A stretch of 64,000 nucleotides of DNA from a virus, in IMG/VR virus record IMGVR_UViG_3300026484_000524, positions 1 to 64,000 of that record; one strand, 5' to 3'. The notes below the pieces were generated by a model. The model was given only the letters and a program-made list of their open reading frames with translations, was not told where the DNA came from and ran no database searches. The first letter of the stretch is position 1. Every line of letters starts with the position of its first letter. Both the position numbers and the translations under genes were made by a program. This document shows, in pieces, positions 54,081 to 61,990 of this stretch.

Positions 54081-54995
54081 CTACCTTGGATTTTTTAATA
54101 GCGTATCTAAATATTGAAATGCATAATATGTACATGCAAGTAAGTAGAATTTATCATTGCTTGTCAATGATGGTATTTGTCCATCTTTAGTTGCCTGTAT
54201 TTTACGATCTTCCAAGTACTGCTTAAAGGTTAAAGCATTTGGATCATCACTTGGTAATCCCCTAAGAATCAAGATACATGGATTTAATGAGTCATAGCTT
54301 AAAAGTTGGAAATTATTGTACATGTATTTTGCAAGTAATATATTCCAGATTACTTTGTATTGCTCATATAAATATGCAAGTACATTGTTAACGCATTCAT
54401 CAACCTGCATATCTAAAGCCTTTAGACATGTGTCGAGAAAATTTAAAAATGCCGTATATCGTTTGAACTTGGACTCTTCAAAAAAGTACCAAACGTCATA
54501 GTTTAAAATGTACTTTTTATCTACACGTTCAAAAATTTTAGATATTTCGTATTTATCAACCTGTAGAGTTAGACGGTAGAAACGTAATGGAGCTTTTTCA
54601 AAGAAATTTGAAATTTGAATATTTACTACTTTAAACAAGCGATTATGATTAACGCTTGTGAAAGCAATCTTATCAGCATTTGTAGGCTCAATACCAAAAT
54701 GAGATGGAAAAACTATGTTAATTTCATCTTGACGGAAAATTACTCCAGTTTCATTTGCTTCTTGAGTTTTTGTGTATCCAGAATCAATCATATATACTGG
54801 TAAGTCTACAAATTGTAAATAGCGCAAGCTTGAGTAGGAGTCGAGTTCATGAGAATATAGTGAAGTTTGAGTTGTTAGGTTAGGTTGCATTTGCGCTTGG
54901 AAATACTGACATTTAATAGGAGCTGGAAATGCACTATAAATCAAATGCAATGCTTTTAAATAGTCTAGTTGATAATCAAGTGGATTGAAAATCAT
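54081..54995 (-). CDS. Virion structural protein, 304 aa
   Basis: GGGGTA before the ATG. The first 160 residues include IVFPSHFGIEPTNADKIAFT followed by VNHNRLFKVVNIQISNFFEK and FYRLTLQVDKYEIS. This arrangement resembles neck or baseplate connector proteins that sit next to gp25-like genes in other myoviruses. The C-terminal half is helical. The role is inferred from position and this loose resemblance. Confidence 0.6.
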   Translation of the reverse strand: MIFNPLDYQLDYLKALHLIYSAFPAPIKCQYFQAQMQPNLTTQTSLYSHELDSYSSLRYLQFVDLPVYMIDSGYTKTQEANETGVIFRQDEINIVFPSHFGIEPTNADKIAFTSVNHNRLFKVVNIQISNFFEKAPLRFYRLTLQVDKYEISKIFERVDKKYILNYDVWYFFEESKFKRYTAFLNFLDTCLKALDMQVDECVNNVLAYLYEQYKVIWNILLAKYMYNNFQLLSYDSLNPCILILRGLPSDDPNALTFKQYLEDRKIQATKDGQIPSLTSNDKFYLLACTYYAFQYLDTLLKNPR

Positions 54996-54998
54996 ATT

Positions 54999-55400
54999 TT
55001 AGAGTACCCCGAGTACTTTTTCGATATTTAGTATAGATACGTATTTGTCAGCAATTTTCAAAAGGATTCGATAAGTTAAATCCTTTGTTTTTAACTTCAG
55101 CGTAATTTCAGCATATAATTCTTTATTTTCAATGCGCTTTACAATTACATTTACTAAGTCAAAAATTTGACTTTGTGATAATGCATAAGTCAAATCGGAT
55201 TCAAGTTGTTTTCGTAGTAAGTCATCTAGATTGTCAAATACTCTATTTAAAACTTCGGAACCGAAAAGACGATCGTAAATTTTAGCACCCTTTGGATATG
55301 TAAGTAGAGTTAAAATATCCCTTACGATAAATTGAGTATAATCAGTAAGACATTGCAAATCTACTGCATTTGGTTGAATGAAAGGCTGAAGATCTATCAT
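54999..55400 (-). CDS. Baseplate wedge protein, gp25-like
   Basis: A 133-residue protein with the gp25 pattern: FIVRDILTLLTYPKGAKIYD, then RLFGSEVLNRVFDNLDDLLR, then LTYALSQSQIFDLVNVIVKR, and a final beta segment. T4 gp25 forms the core of the baseplate wedge and contacts the first sheath ring. The start codon overlaps the upstream stop (ATGA), fitting coupling. The neighbours (gp26-like and its downstream ORF) match the T4 gene order around 25 and 26. Confidence 0.78.
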   Translation of the reverse strand: MIDLQPFIQPNAVDLQCLTDYTQFIVRDILTLLTYPKGAKIYDRLFGSEVLNRVFDNLDDLLRKQLESDLTYALSQSQIFDLVNVIVKRIENKELYAEITLKLKTKDLTYRILLKIADKYVSILNIEKVLGVL

Positions 55401-55648
55401 TCTTTCTTAGGAATTCTCCTTTCAAATTTCTTGAAGTGATTTGATACGGTTTCAACTTGCGATAGCTTTCTTTGTATATCGCTTACATCTTCACCAGCTT
55501 CAAGTGTACCATCTTGTAAAAGAATGTACCGATCTGCCATTTTAGAAGCAATGAATTTAAACTGTTTTTCAAATTTGTAAATTTTCTCCATAATTTTAAC
55601 AATTTTCTTTCGCGGAAGCTTATATAGAAACGTAGGATCCACTCCCAA
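55397..55648 (-). CDS. Downstream ORF of gp26-like gene, likely made by +1 frameshift
   Basis: The frame is open from 55711 to the stop at 55397, but no ATG with a ribosome-binding site exists; the first possible start here is a TTG at 55648 with no Shine-Dalgarno, unlike almost every gene in the window. Codons upstream of 55648 (reading ETTLFAEVLYFLG) look equally coding. The frame is +1 relative to the gp26-like gene, and the only shared window is 55689-55711. The product is a helical, Lys-rich protein of 83 residues (up to about 100 with the frameshift part). Its place corresponds to T4 gp51 beside gp26. Confidence 0.6.
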   Translation of the reverse strand: MGVDPTFLYKLPRKKIVKIMEKIYKFEKQFKFIASKMADRYILLQDGTLEAGEDVSDIQRKLSQVETVSNHFKKFERRIPKKE

Positions 55649-55688
55649 AAAGTATAAAACTTCTGCAAATAAAGTAGTTTCAAAATTC

Positions 55689-55711
55689 TTAAGATCCTGG
55701 ACGAAAAAGAT
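55689..55711 (-). other. Candidate +1 programmed frameshift site
   Basis: At the end of the gp26-like gene the codons are AAT CTT TTT CGT CCA GGA TCT TAA. A +1 slip of the Phe tRNA from TTT to TTC (at 55706-55703, with the less common Arg codon CGT in the A site) joins the frame to the downstream ORF. The downstream frame has its own stop at 55714-55712, so a shift can occur only inside this 23-base window. Confidence 0.5.
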
Positions 55712-56543
55712 TTATAACAGTGGATTTTAGATCCCCCTGTAACGCATGATTACAATTTTTACAATTTGCCTTAAACTCCATCTTTAAGTAGTATTTGTTT
55801 AAAGGTGCCCAAGAGTTTACCTTTTCCAAGATTTCAGCATCAAATTCAGCGATAACTTTAACTAATTCCATTATGGTATCTAAGAAATTTGGATCTTCTT
55901 GATTCCAGCTAATTGTAACAGATTCGCCAGTAGATATCTGTTTTACCCCATCAATAATTAAGCATTGAAGTAATGCAGTTGTAATTAGAGGTAAATTGAT
56001 TTCGGTTATATTGTATTTAGGCCAAAGGCTTTTATCTGACGAAAGCGTACCTATAATGTCATTTATTATAATAGCTTTCTTATAATTTGGGAAGGATACA
56101 CTGATTTCGATATCTCTTTCGGGGAGTGAAATTACGGATTTTGCATCGAAAATTGGCTCATTGTTTTGATTTACTTTTATATCGGTTATCAAATTTTCAA
56201 AGGGTATTGAATATGTATTTTCTTTTTTACAATTGGGACAAGTTACTGAAAAACTCAATTTCTTTTCGGGTACGGTTAATATTGCAATTCCAAGTACGAT
56301 TGCGGCAAGATCATCATCAATTGTATGGGTTAAAAAGTACTCAAAGTCATTTTTATAAACTTCTTTGTTTTCGATGCAATTGTAAATTGCATGAAGATAT
56401 AAATAGGATGCTTGTTTGTTGTACATAGTAACGGATTCACGCAATGCTATTTCTTCTTTGAATGTGAGACCACGTACGAGTACCTTTTTTCCAAAAACCG
56501 GAGTTATAACTTCGTAAGTAGGATGTTTTACTTTAATAGGCAT
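55689..56543 (-). CDS. Baseplate hub assembly protein, gp26-like, with zinc ribbon
   Basis: Features of the T4 gp26 baseplate-assembly family: LTFKEEIALRESVTMYN near the N-terminus, TIDDDLAAIVLGIAILTVPE (about residues 74-93), then CPNC (Cys102 and Cys105) and ISLPERDIEISVSF. A second pair, CKNC (Cys261 and Cys264), could complete a zinc ribbon. GGAGGG precedes the ATG. The 3' end overlaps, in +1 frame, the start of the downstream ORF; see the frameshift site. Confidence 0.72.
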   Translation of the reverse strand: MPIKVKHPTYEVITPVFGKKVLVRGLTFKEEIALRESVTMYNKQASYLYLHAIYNCIENKEVYKNDFEYFLTHTIDDDLAAIVLGIAILTVPEKKLSFSVTCPNCKKENTYSIPFENLITDIKVNQNNEPIFDAKSVISLPERDIEISVSFPNYKKAIIINDIIGTLSSDKSLWPKYNITEINLPLITTALLQCLIIDGVKQISTGESVTISWNQEDPNFLDTIMELVKVIAEFDAEILEKVNSWAPLNKYYLKMEFKANCKNCNHALQGDLKSTVINLFRPGS

Positions 56544-56571
56544 TACTAGTACCCTCCTTTTTCTACTAATT

Positions 56572-57375
56572 TTACATTAAACAAACTTTAACGGTTTCAG
56601 TTTCATATTCTTGCAATTTTGTAAGAATATCATATTCGCTAGTTTTAATCACAATGTTTTTAAAGCGCGCAGTAAATATGTCTATAAAGAATTGCACGTA
56701 ATCAATCTCAAATGTTTTCTTAAAGTATAAAAATGATGGTCCAATATAGATGACGGATAGATTACTAATGTAAAAGTCAAAATTCACAGTGCAATAGAAG
56801 TAGAATTCTGCAAGGTAGAAAATGTATGTAACAAGTGTATCTAAAAAATCAATATCTGTAAGTTTATGGCGTTCCTGCTCTAGATGTTTGAATACTAGTT
56901 GAAATGGTTTTAGATATAATTCCTCAACATGCTCCTTAAAAATATCTGACTCAAAACCACATTTTTCAAGAATAGTGCGAATCTGTTTACATACAAATTC
57001 ACACAGTCGTATAAAAATGGAAGACTGAGCATACTCACATTCATTCCAAATATGACCATTGTAATATACAATAAGTCGGCTTAAAATATCGTATATGTTA
57101 ATAAGTTGCTGTAGTAAAGTATAAACTATTGCATACGTATTCTCTTTAAACTTATGATCAAATGCAATTAAAGACTCGAAAATTTTTGAGCGAAATTTAT
57201 ACAAGTCCGCTTTATGCGTATCAATTTTCACAAATAATCTGAATAACCTAAATGAGTCAAACTTTAATAGTAATTCGGATTGATTAACTGATTTGATTTC
57301 TAATTCCTTAAGGACGTAGTAAAAATCCCCAGGATCCCTACATAAATTACAATCTACCTTACAACGTAACTTCAT
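56572..57375 (-). CDS. Hypothetical protein, 267 aa
   Basis: The N-terminus has three close cysteines (RCKVDCNLC, Cys5, Cys9, Cys12), suggesting a metal or Fe-S site, though no fourth ligand is obvious. The rest is helical and rich in Phe, Tyr and Leu. The ribosome-binding site is weak (GGG). It lies between the membrane/coiled-coil gene and the gp26-like gene, so it may be a baseplate or assembly protein. No family is recognised. Confidence 0.6.
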   Translation of the reverse strand: MKLRCKVDCNLCRDPGDFYYVLKELEIKSVNQSELLLKFDSFRLFRLFVKIDTHKADLYKFRSKIFESLIAFDHKFKENTYAIVYTLLQQLINIYDILSRLIVYYNGHIWNECEYAQSSIFIRLCEFVCKQIRTILEKCGFESDIFKEHVEELYLKPFQLVFKHLEQERHKLTDIDFLDTLVTYIFYLAEFYFYCTVNFDFYISNLSVIYIGPSFLYFKKTFEIDYVQFFIDIFTARFKNIVIKTSEYDILTKLQEYETETVKVCLM

Positions 57376-57419
57376 TGTTACCCGTTTATTAATATGTACT
57401 TAATAATACCATCCTTTGA

Positions 57420-57836
57420 TTAACGTAAAAACTTATCGGTTCTAAGCAATGAATCAAGCTTTGTAACTATTACCTCCACCTGTAGATATATTTTATCTAA
57501 ACGCTCATGAATGTGTTTAAACTCGTCGAAAATGCGATTAAAATCCTTATCCCTTAATTTGGTATCAGTTTGCATTTCTTGTCTCATTTGATTTAATATT
57601 GCTTCGAGTTTGCTTGATGTCTCGCGCAATTCCTTGATGAGTTCATCAATATCTACATCCTTAGTTTTGCTTTGTTCATTATCATTAGAGCTAGACTTTT
57701 TCCCAAATTTCAGTCCTAATTTTGAAATAAGAATTATCAATCCAAAAATAATTATCGCTATTAAAAACAATAGAGAATGTAATGGATAGCTATCAACAAA
57801 TACTTTGAACGCAGTTATTGTTTCCCTATCAAGCAT
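57420..57836 (-). CDS. Membrane-anchored coiled-coil protein, 138 aa
   Basis: One transmembrane helix (about residues 19-41, LHSLLFLIAIIIFGLIILIS) is followed by a basic stretch and a long coiled coil (about 58-132). The build is that of small phage membrane proteins such as lysis accessory or spanin-like proteins, but no lipobox or second component is seen. The start codon lies in a small stem (CAAGCA/TGCTTG, 57830-57850), which may restrain translation, and a weak AAGGA lies far upstream. Confidence 0.6.
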   Translation of the reverse strand: MLDRETITAFKVFVDSYPLHSLLFLIAIIIFGLIILISKLGLKFGKKSSSNDNEQSKTKDVDIDELIKELRETSSKLEAILNQMRQEMQTDTKLRDKDFNRIFDEFKHIHERLDKIYLQVEVIVTKLDSLLRTDKFLR

Positions 57837-57874
57837 TTTACAATTGCTTGCCGTCCTTTGAACTTATACACCTA

Positions 57875-58582
57875 CTAGAAAGTCAGTGTAAACCTCCCGA
57901 GTTCTTCTGCACGCTCAAATGCTATGTTTCGTAAAATACATGAACCACACTTATTACATGGTTCTCCATTTTTATTTGGGTAATAGCATGAATTTGACAT
58001 TGAATAATCTACATTTAGTAGTTCGCCCAATTTTACGAGATATGTTTTCGTTAGGTTTATTAAAGGGGTTAAGATAGTCACAGTATTTGGAAATTGCGTT
58101 GCGTAATTTGCAACATATCCGAATCCAAATATATATGGGTAGGAGTTATCAGGATAAGTCATAGATTCTGATAAATTTGCTCCCAATACTACTGCGTCCA
58201 ATTGATTTTCTTCAGCAATTTTTAGAGCGTAAGTAATAAAAAGCGTATTACGAACAGGAATGTAATGTGAACTAGATTCTGCTTCTTCTTCATCAAAATT
58301 AGAGATAGGTGCCAATTCAGGCATTTCAATGATGTAAAGCGGTAGATTTAATTTTTTTGCAAGCTCTCTTGTTTTTATGAGTTCAATTTCTGCGGCCAAA
58401 TGATTGTATGTAAAGTGAAGCAAGTATGGTTTTATATTCAAGCGTAATAAAAGATAGACGTTGGTGATTGATTCCAATCCTGAGGAGTATAAAACAAGTG
58501 CAGTTTTACAGTTTACATTTCCCTCAAGATAAAATTTTCTTTCAATAGGATCTACTTGTACTGTAAGATTTCGATATAGCAT
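57875..58582 (-). CDS. queC: QueC, 7-cyano-7-deazaguanine (preQ0) synthase
   Basis: QueC converts 7-carboxy-7-deazaguanine to preQ0 using ATP and an ammonia source. Visible features: PP-loop SSGLES (residues 33-38), YIPVRNTLF (107-115), VVLGANLSESMTYPD (131-145), and the zinc site Cys199, Cys209, Cys212, Cys215 in SCY...PCNKCGSC. The start was set at ATG 58582 with AAAAAGGAGGT; the frame is open to 58651, but that part overlaps the upstream gene and lacks a ribosome-binding site. In phages, queC marks 7-deazaguanine modification of DNA. It is paired here with a separate class II glutamine amidotransferase, like the two parts of the fused Gat-QueC protein. Confidence 0.92.
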   Translation of the reverse strand: MLYRNLTVQVDPIERKFYLEGNVNCKTALVLYSSGLESITNVYLLLRLNIKPYLLHFTYNHLAAEIELIKTRELAKKLNLPLYIIEMPELAPISNFDEEEAESSSHYIPVRNTLFITYALKIAEENQLDAVVLGANLSESMTYPDNSYPYIFGFGYVANYATQFPNTVTILTPLINLTKTYLVKLGELLNVDYSMSNSCYYPNKNGEPCNKCGSCILRNIAFERAEELGRFTLTF

Positions 58583-58613
58583 TTTTATATACCTCCTTTT
58601 TCCTTCTTCTTTT

Positions 58614-59255
58614 TTATACAAAGAGTGCAAAATTTGATACGAGCATTCCATCCTTAAACTGATAAGTAAATGCTTTTAACCCTGCTTCCACGACGATAAT
58701 TTTCTTTAGCATTTTGTGGTAGAGAATGTATAGAGACATTCCTTTGGTTTTCTCTTTTAGATGTCTTGCTATTTCAGATACTTCAAGTTTTTCAGACATC
58801 GAGTCGATATAAAATGCAACAAGTTGAGTATCGATTATTTCGTCAGTTACCTTTACGTTATCAAACTCGTATACTATACCATGATGTAAAAAAATATAGT
58901 CGCGCAAATCCAGTGGTTGAATTTCTAGAATTAAAGGTAAATGGGTATCGATTGGTTCAGTTTCCGGAATTGCACGCGCATATAAAGCAATTAGTACTTC
59001 AGGATCGCCTTTATGCTTTCGCTCGTAAATATTGTAAACTGCTTTCTCAAAAACCTCCTTTATATTTTCTGAACTATGCTCTTTATCCCAAAAATGACCA
59101 ACGTATTTTTTTGCAAAATTTGTGCTATAGTTGATAAATAGATGTCCCAAAGCATCATATCCGCGATAAAACCAAATACGTTTTAATTTTTCTGGCGTAG
59201 GAATGATTTGCTTAAATAGTGAAAGCTTTCCGTGATACATGATAGTAGTACACAT
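58614..59255 (-). CDS. Class II glutamine amidotransferase (Gat of Gat-QueC type)
   Basis: The start at 59255 follows AAAGGAGGTATTTTTT and gives MCTT, so Cys2 becomes the N-terminal nucleophile after Met removal, as in all class II amidotransferases. Other landmarks: RGYDALGHLF (31-40), LYARAIPETEP (91-101), FLHHGIVYEFDN (122-133, oxyanion/Gly loop) and DTQL (142-145). Upstream in-frame Met codons would bury the catalytic Cys. It lies 31 bases before queC. In archaeal and some phage systems Gat and QueC are fused and work in archaeosine-type modification, with Gln supplying the amino group. Confidence 0.8.
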   Translation of the reverse strand: MCTTIMYHGKLSLFKQIIPTPEKLKRIWFYRGYDALGHLFINYSTNFAKKYVGHFWDKEHSSENIKEVFEKAVYNIYERKHKGDPEVLIALYARAIPETEPIDTHLPLILEIQPLDLRDYIFLHHGIVYEFDNVKVTDEIIDTQLVAFYIDSMSEKLEVSEIARHLKEKTKGMSLYILYHKMLKKIIVVEAGLKAFTYQFKDGMLVSNFALFV

Positions 59256-59292
59256 AAAAAATACCTCCTTTATGTTTTTTGTCATGAATTAT

Positions 59293-59973
59293 TTATGCAG
59301 ATAATAAAGTTGGTAAGTAAACTGTAAAATCCAATTCATTTGCGATATTAATTGCCGTAGTTACAACTAGATCATACTGTCTAGAGATTCGCTTTAGAGT
59401 TTCTATGTATTGAGAGTTATATGGTTCTTTGTAATACATTTCAGTTGTTAATGTAGTATTGAGTTCAAAAATTGAAATAGTTGGTATGAATGCACGTAAT
59501 TTACTTTGTTGAAATTTGTAGTACTCAATACCAAAAGTATATAAATTATGCATACCTACAACCAATAGAGTTCTTTTTGCGTTTAATGCTCGTACTATAT
59601 TTGGCATATAATATTGAGTACATATGGATAGCAAATCCTTTAGTAAACCGAATTTTTCGCTATAATGAAGTGCAAATACAAATCCCAAACTCAATGTACA
59701 TGAACTACATAAGCTAACAATGGGAATATGATCAATAATAATTTTGTTTAGATTTGCTAGACGGGCTATAGTCAAATTTGGATTAAGATACCAAGTATTC
59801 ATTCCGCAACATGGTAAATCTGCAATAATAATTTTGAAAAACCGAGAAAGCATCTTAAGACATGCATCAAGATAGTCTTTGTTGTAAGATCCGCAGCATC
59901 CAGTATACACATATAGCTTTTTTTGTACAGTTGGTTTATTTACACGACTGTATTTTCTACAGGGACAGCTCAT
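59293..59973 (-). CDS. CCG-domain (HdrB-like) cysteine-rich protein
   Basis: Residues 20-95 carry a CCG (DUF224) domain: YTGCCGS (Cys26), LPCCGM (Cys55-Cys56) and LCSSC (Cys89, Cys92). The spacing C-x28-CC-x32-CxxC is close to the family pattern (about x31-39 and x35-36). Such domains bind non-cubane [4Fe-4S] clusters or zinc in HdrB, succinate:quinone reductase subunit E and LutA. A second domain (about 115-226) has lost most cysteines. The N-terminus MSCPC adds two more. GGTGGT precedes the ATG. It sits directly upstream of gat and queC, so a redox step in base modification is possible. This is inference; the domain call is from pattern only. Confidence 0.65.
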   Translation of the reverse strand: MSCPCRKYSRVNKPTVQKKLYVYTGCCGSYNKDYLDACLKMLSRFFKIIIADLPCCGMNTWYLNPNLTIARLANLNKIIIDHIPIVSLCSSCTLSLGFVFALHYSEKFGLLKDLLSICTQYYMPNIVRALNAKRTLLVVGMHNLYTFGIEYYKFQQSKLRAFIPTISIFELNTTLTTEMYYKEPYNSQYIETLKRISRQYDLVVTTAINIANELDFTVYLPTLLSA

Positions 59974-59993
59974 TTTTACATACCACCTTCTCT

Positions 59994-60731
59994 TTAAAGT
60001 AAATATACAAAGTTGTAAATTTCATGACGGTAAAATTTTGGCCCGATTTCAACAAGTCGTTCAAATGTACAAGCTTCACTTTCATATAAATTAACCCACG
60101 CAATATGATAGACGTACTTCTTTATCCATTCCCAGTCGAGTTTAGATTTTGGTTGAATTAAATTTGGAAAAGGGAAATAGTTGATTGAATGTTTAGCTAA
60201 AACTTTATCAACATCTTGTAATGTAGCAAATCCTTGATAATATCTGTAGAGCACATCGTATACTTCTTGAATTCCGAATGCTAACGTTGGAACTCTCACA
60301 TTATTTTTTGCTTGAGCATAAAGGAAACCTTTTACATATTCCTCTGGTATTAAATCCTCTGCAGTTTTTCGTGGGATAGTTATTTTGTTATACTTGTAAT
60401 GGAAAATAATATAATCTGGGGTAAAATTACACCATGATTGAACTGGAATATAATGAATATTTCCTTCGGAATCTTCTGTTTGAATAAACACTTGCTTTCT
60501 AAAAAACTCGAAGAAATAAATTTTTAGCCGTTTCTCACTCCAGTTTTCAAAGTAATACTGCATAATTTCATTTACGTAATCGGTAAATTGATAGGTTCTG
60601 AATTCAGAGTAGCGCAGTAAACTAATAAACCTGTCGCGATACGAAGGAAACCAATATTCTGCTACATCTTGAGCCCATTTTTCAATCACATCATCTAAAC
60701 TAATGTTGTCATAAGTACGAATTGCACTCAT
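59994..60731 (-). CDS. Hypothetical protein, 245 aa
   Basis: A Tyr/Phe-rich soluble protein, helical at the N-terminus (about residues 8-75) and mixed afterwards. There is no strong Shine-Dalgarno. It begins the four-gene stretch that runs into the CCG-domain, Gat and QueC genes and could belong to the same pathway, but contains no recognised motif. Confidence 0.65.
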   Translation of the reverse strand: MSAIRTYDNISLDDVIEKWAQDVAEYWFPSYRDRFISLLRYSEFRTYQFTDYVNEIMQYYFENWSEKRLKIYFFEFFRKQVFIQTEDSEGNIHYIPVQSWCNFTPDYIIFHYKYNKITIPRKTAEDLIPEEYVKGFLYAQAKNNVRVPTLAFGIQEVYDVLYRYYQGFATLQDVDKVLAKHSINYFPFPNLIQPKSKLDWEWIKKYVYHIAWVNLYESEACTFERLVEIGPKFYRHEIYNFVYLL

Positions 60732-60760
60732 TGTTTTACCATTGAAAATTTAAGGATTGA

Positions 60761-61060
60761 TTAATCTAGAGTATTATTTGCATTTGGATTTTTCAAAGCT
60801 GCACGTTCTCCAAACCAAAAGCCAATTAATGTGGATACGGTTCCTGAAATTGAAAGTAGAAATTCTTTATACGAAAGCTGATGAGTATATAATCCTATGA
60901 TCAATGCAATCATAAAGAGTCCAATTATTAAAATCGTAAGAATTGGACGTACAGATGCTCTGATAATTTCCAGTTGGGTTTGCTTGAATAAGTATTCCTT
61001 TAAACCATCTTTACCTAAATACTTTTCTAAAAGTTGAAGATCGCGTTCTTTAAGCTCCAT
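60761..61060 (-). CDS. Small membrane protein, holin-like, 99 aa
   Basis: Two predicted transmembrane helices (about residues 37-57 and 67-84) follow a charged N-terminal helix. The segment LLSISGTVSTLIGFWFGERA is typical of small phage and bacterial membrane proteins annotated as putative holins. The start overlaps the end of the dNMP kinase gene by 11 bases. A holin role is possible but no endolysin is adjacent. Confidence 0.6.
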   Translation of the reverse strand: MELKERDLQLLEKYLGKDGLKEYLFKQTQLEIIRASVRPILTILIIGLFMIALIIGLYTHQLSYKEFLLSISGTVSTLIGFWFGERAALKNPNANNTLD

Positions 61061-61793
61061 CTGCAGTTTCTACATTTCGTACTTTTATATTAACCTCCTC
61101 AAGCAGTCTATCTAGATGCTCAAAAAATTTCTCATCATAGGTATTATGAATAATACTATGACATTTCGGAATTAATTTATCAACTTCAGTTTCAGATGGA
61201 TGCTCGTCGTTATCTGTTTTTCCAATAATTCCTACAATGTATCTAAAAACATTGTAGATTTTATCGTTAACTACGTAAACATCTGAAAATTCTAAAATAG
61301 CTTGGAATTCATTTGGAAATCGCATATCGTCAATAGTTATCTTAGTAATTCCCTGTTTTATAAGAGTTTGAATCATACCAATTGCTTTAGCTACCCAATA
61401 ATCTGAACGCCATGCTCTAAATACATCTGTACCGATAAATTGCAAAAGTTTTCTAGCAATGCGTTTTCTATCTTCAATATTATCGGAGTGGTAATAATGA
61501 TAAATACTTGCAGCAATAATTGAAGCTACACTATGAGAAATTGGTAAATTTGGTTCAAAATTTCTTAAACCCGTAATTACATAATCAATTAGTTTTTGCA
61601 TTGAGAAATCTTTAAGAGCAGGATTTAAAAGTTCACCTTCTTTATTAACTCCAAGACTTGCAACTAAATCTTTTAAAGGTTTGGCAAAAGATACTTTATG
61701 AAAACCGTATTTTTCCACTAGATATTGTGCTGCAGTTGTTTTTCCGGATCCTTTTCTTCCTACAAATGCAATTACATAAACAATATCGTTCAT
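61050..61793 (-). CDS. Deoxynucleoside monophosphate kinase
   Basis: Phosphorylates dNMPs to dNDPs for phage DNA synthesis. P-loop GRKGSGKTT (residues 12-20), FAKPLKD (36-42), KLLQFIGTDVFRAW (115-128), DDMRFPNE (155-162) and HPSE (198-201) together match the T4 gp1-type dNMP kinases. GGAGGT precedes the ATG. Together with dut at 2440 it supports a phage-controlled nucleotide pool. If the phage uses a modified base, this kinase could need to accept the modified dNMP, but modification after synthesis is equally likely. Confidence 0.85.
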   Translation of the reverse strand: MNDIVYVIAFVGRKGSGKTTAAQYLVEKYGFHKVSFAKPLKDLVASLGVNKEGELLNPALKDFSMQKLIDYVITGLRNFEPNLPISHSVASIIAASIYHYYHSDNIEDRKRIARKLLQFIGTDVFRAWRSDYWVAKAIGMIQTLIKQGITKITIDDMRFPNEFQAILEFSDVYVVNDKIYNVFRYIVGIIGKTDNDEHPSETEVDKLIPKCHSIIHNTYDEKFFEHLDRLLEEVNIKVRNVETADGA

Positions 61794-61819
61794 TGTTAAG
61801 AGTACCTCCTTTTACAGTT

Positions 61820-61963
61820 TTATTTTTGTTTCTTATTTTTATTTACGCGGATGATTTTGCGAGAAACTGATTCAGACATTGAGAAATTATCTTTCGGTCC
61901 AGTTGGAAGTTGTTTGTTTTGCATCATATACAATAAATACTCACGTAGAGATTTGAATTTCAT
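61820..61963 (-). CDS. Small basic protein, 47 aa
   Basis: A short ORF with AGAGGT in front of its ATG. It lies in the 197-base space between the dNMP kinase gene and the next gene. The product starts MKFKSLREYLLYMMQ, has a Pro/Gly turn and ends in a Lys/Asn-rich basic tail. Coding is supported by the ribosome-binding site and by the fit into the gap. Function unknown. Confidence 0.55.
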   Translation of the reverse strand: MKFKSLREYLLYMMQNKQLPTGPKDNFSMSESVSRKIIRVNKNKKQK

Positions 61964-61990
61964 TGGGTATACCTCTTTATAATGTTGATT

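Noticed and set aside
55483-55683. Minus-strand ORF of 66 residues beginning MKLLYLQKFYTFWEW
   Set aside because: It runs in another frame over the downstream ORF of the gp26-like gene, has no ribosome-binding site, and its composition reads like an out-of-frame shadow. The frame ending at 55397 continues with better coding character on both sides.
59293-59973. QueH (epoxyqueuosine reductase) as identity of the Cys-rich protein
   Set aside because: QueH has a HxCCAPC start and different Cys spacing. The GC...CCG...CxxC order and spacing here fit the CCG/HdrB domain much better.
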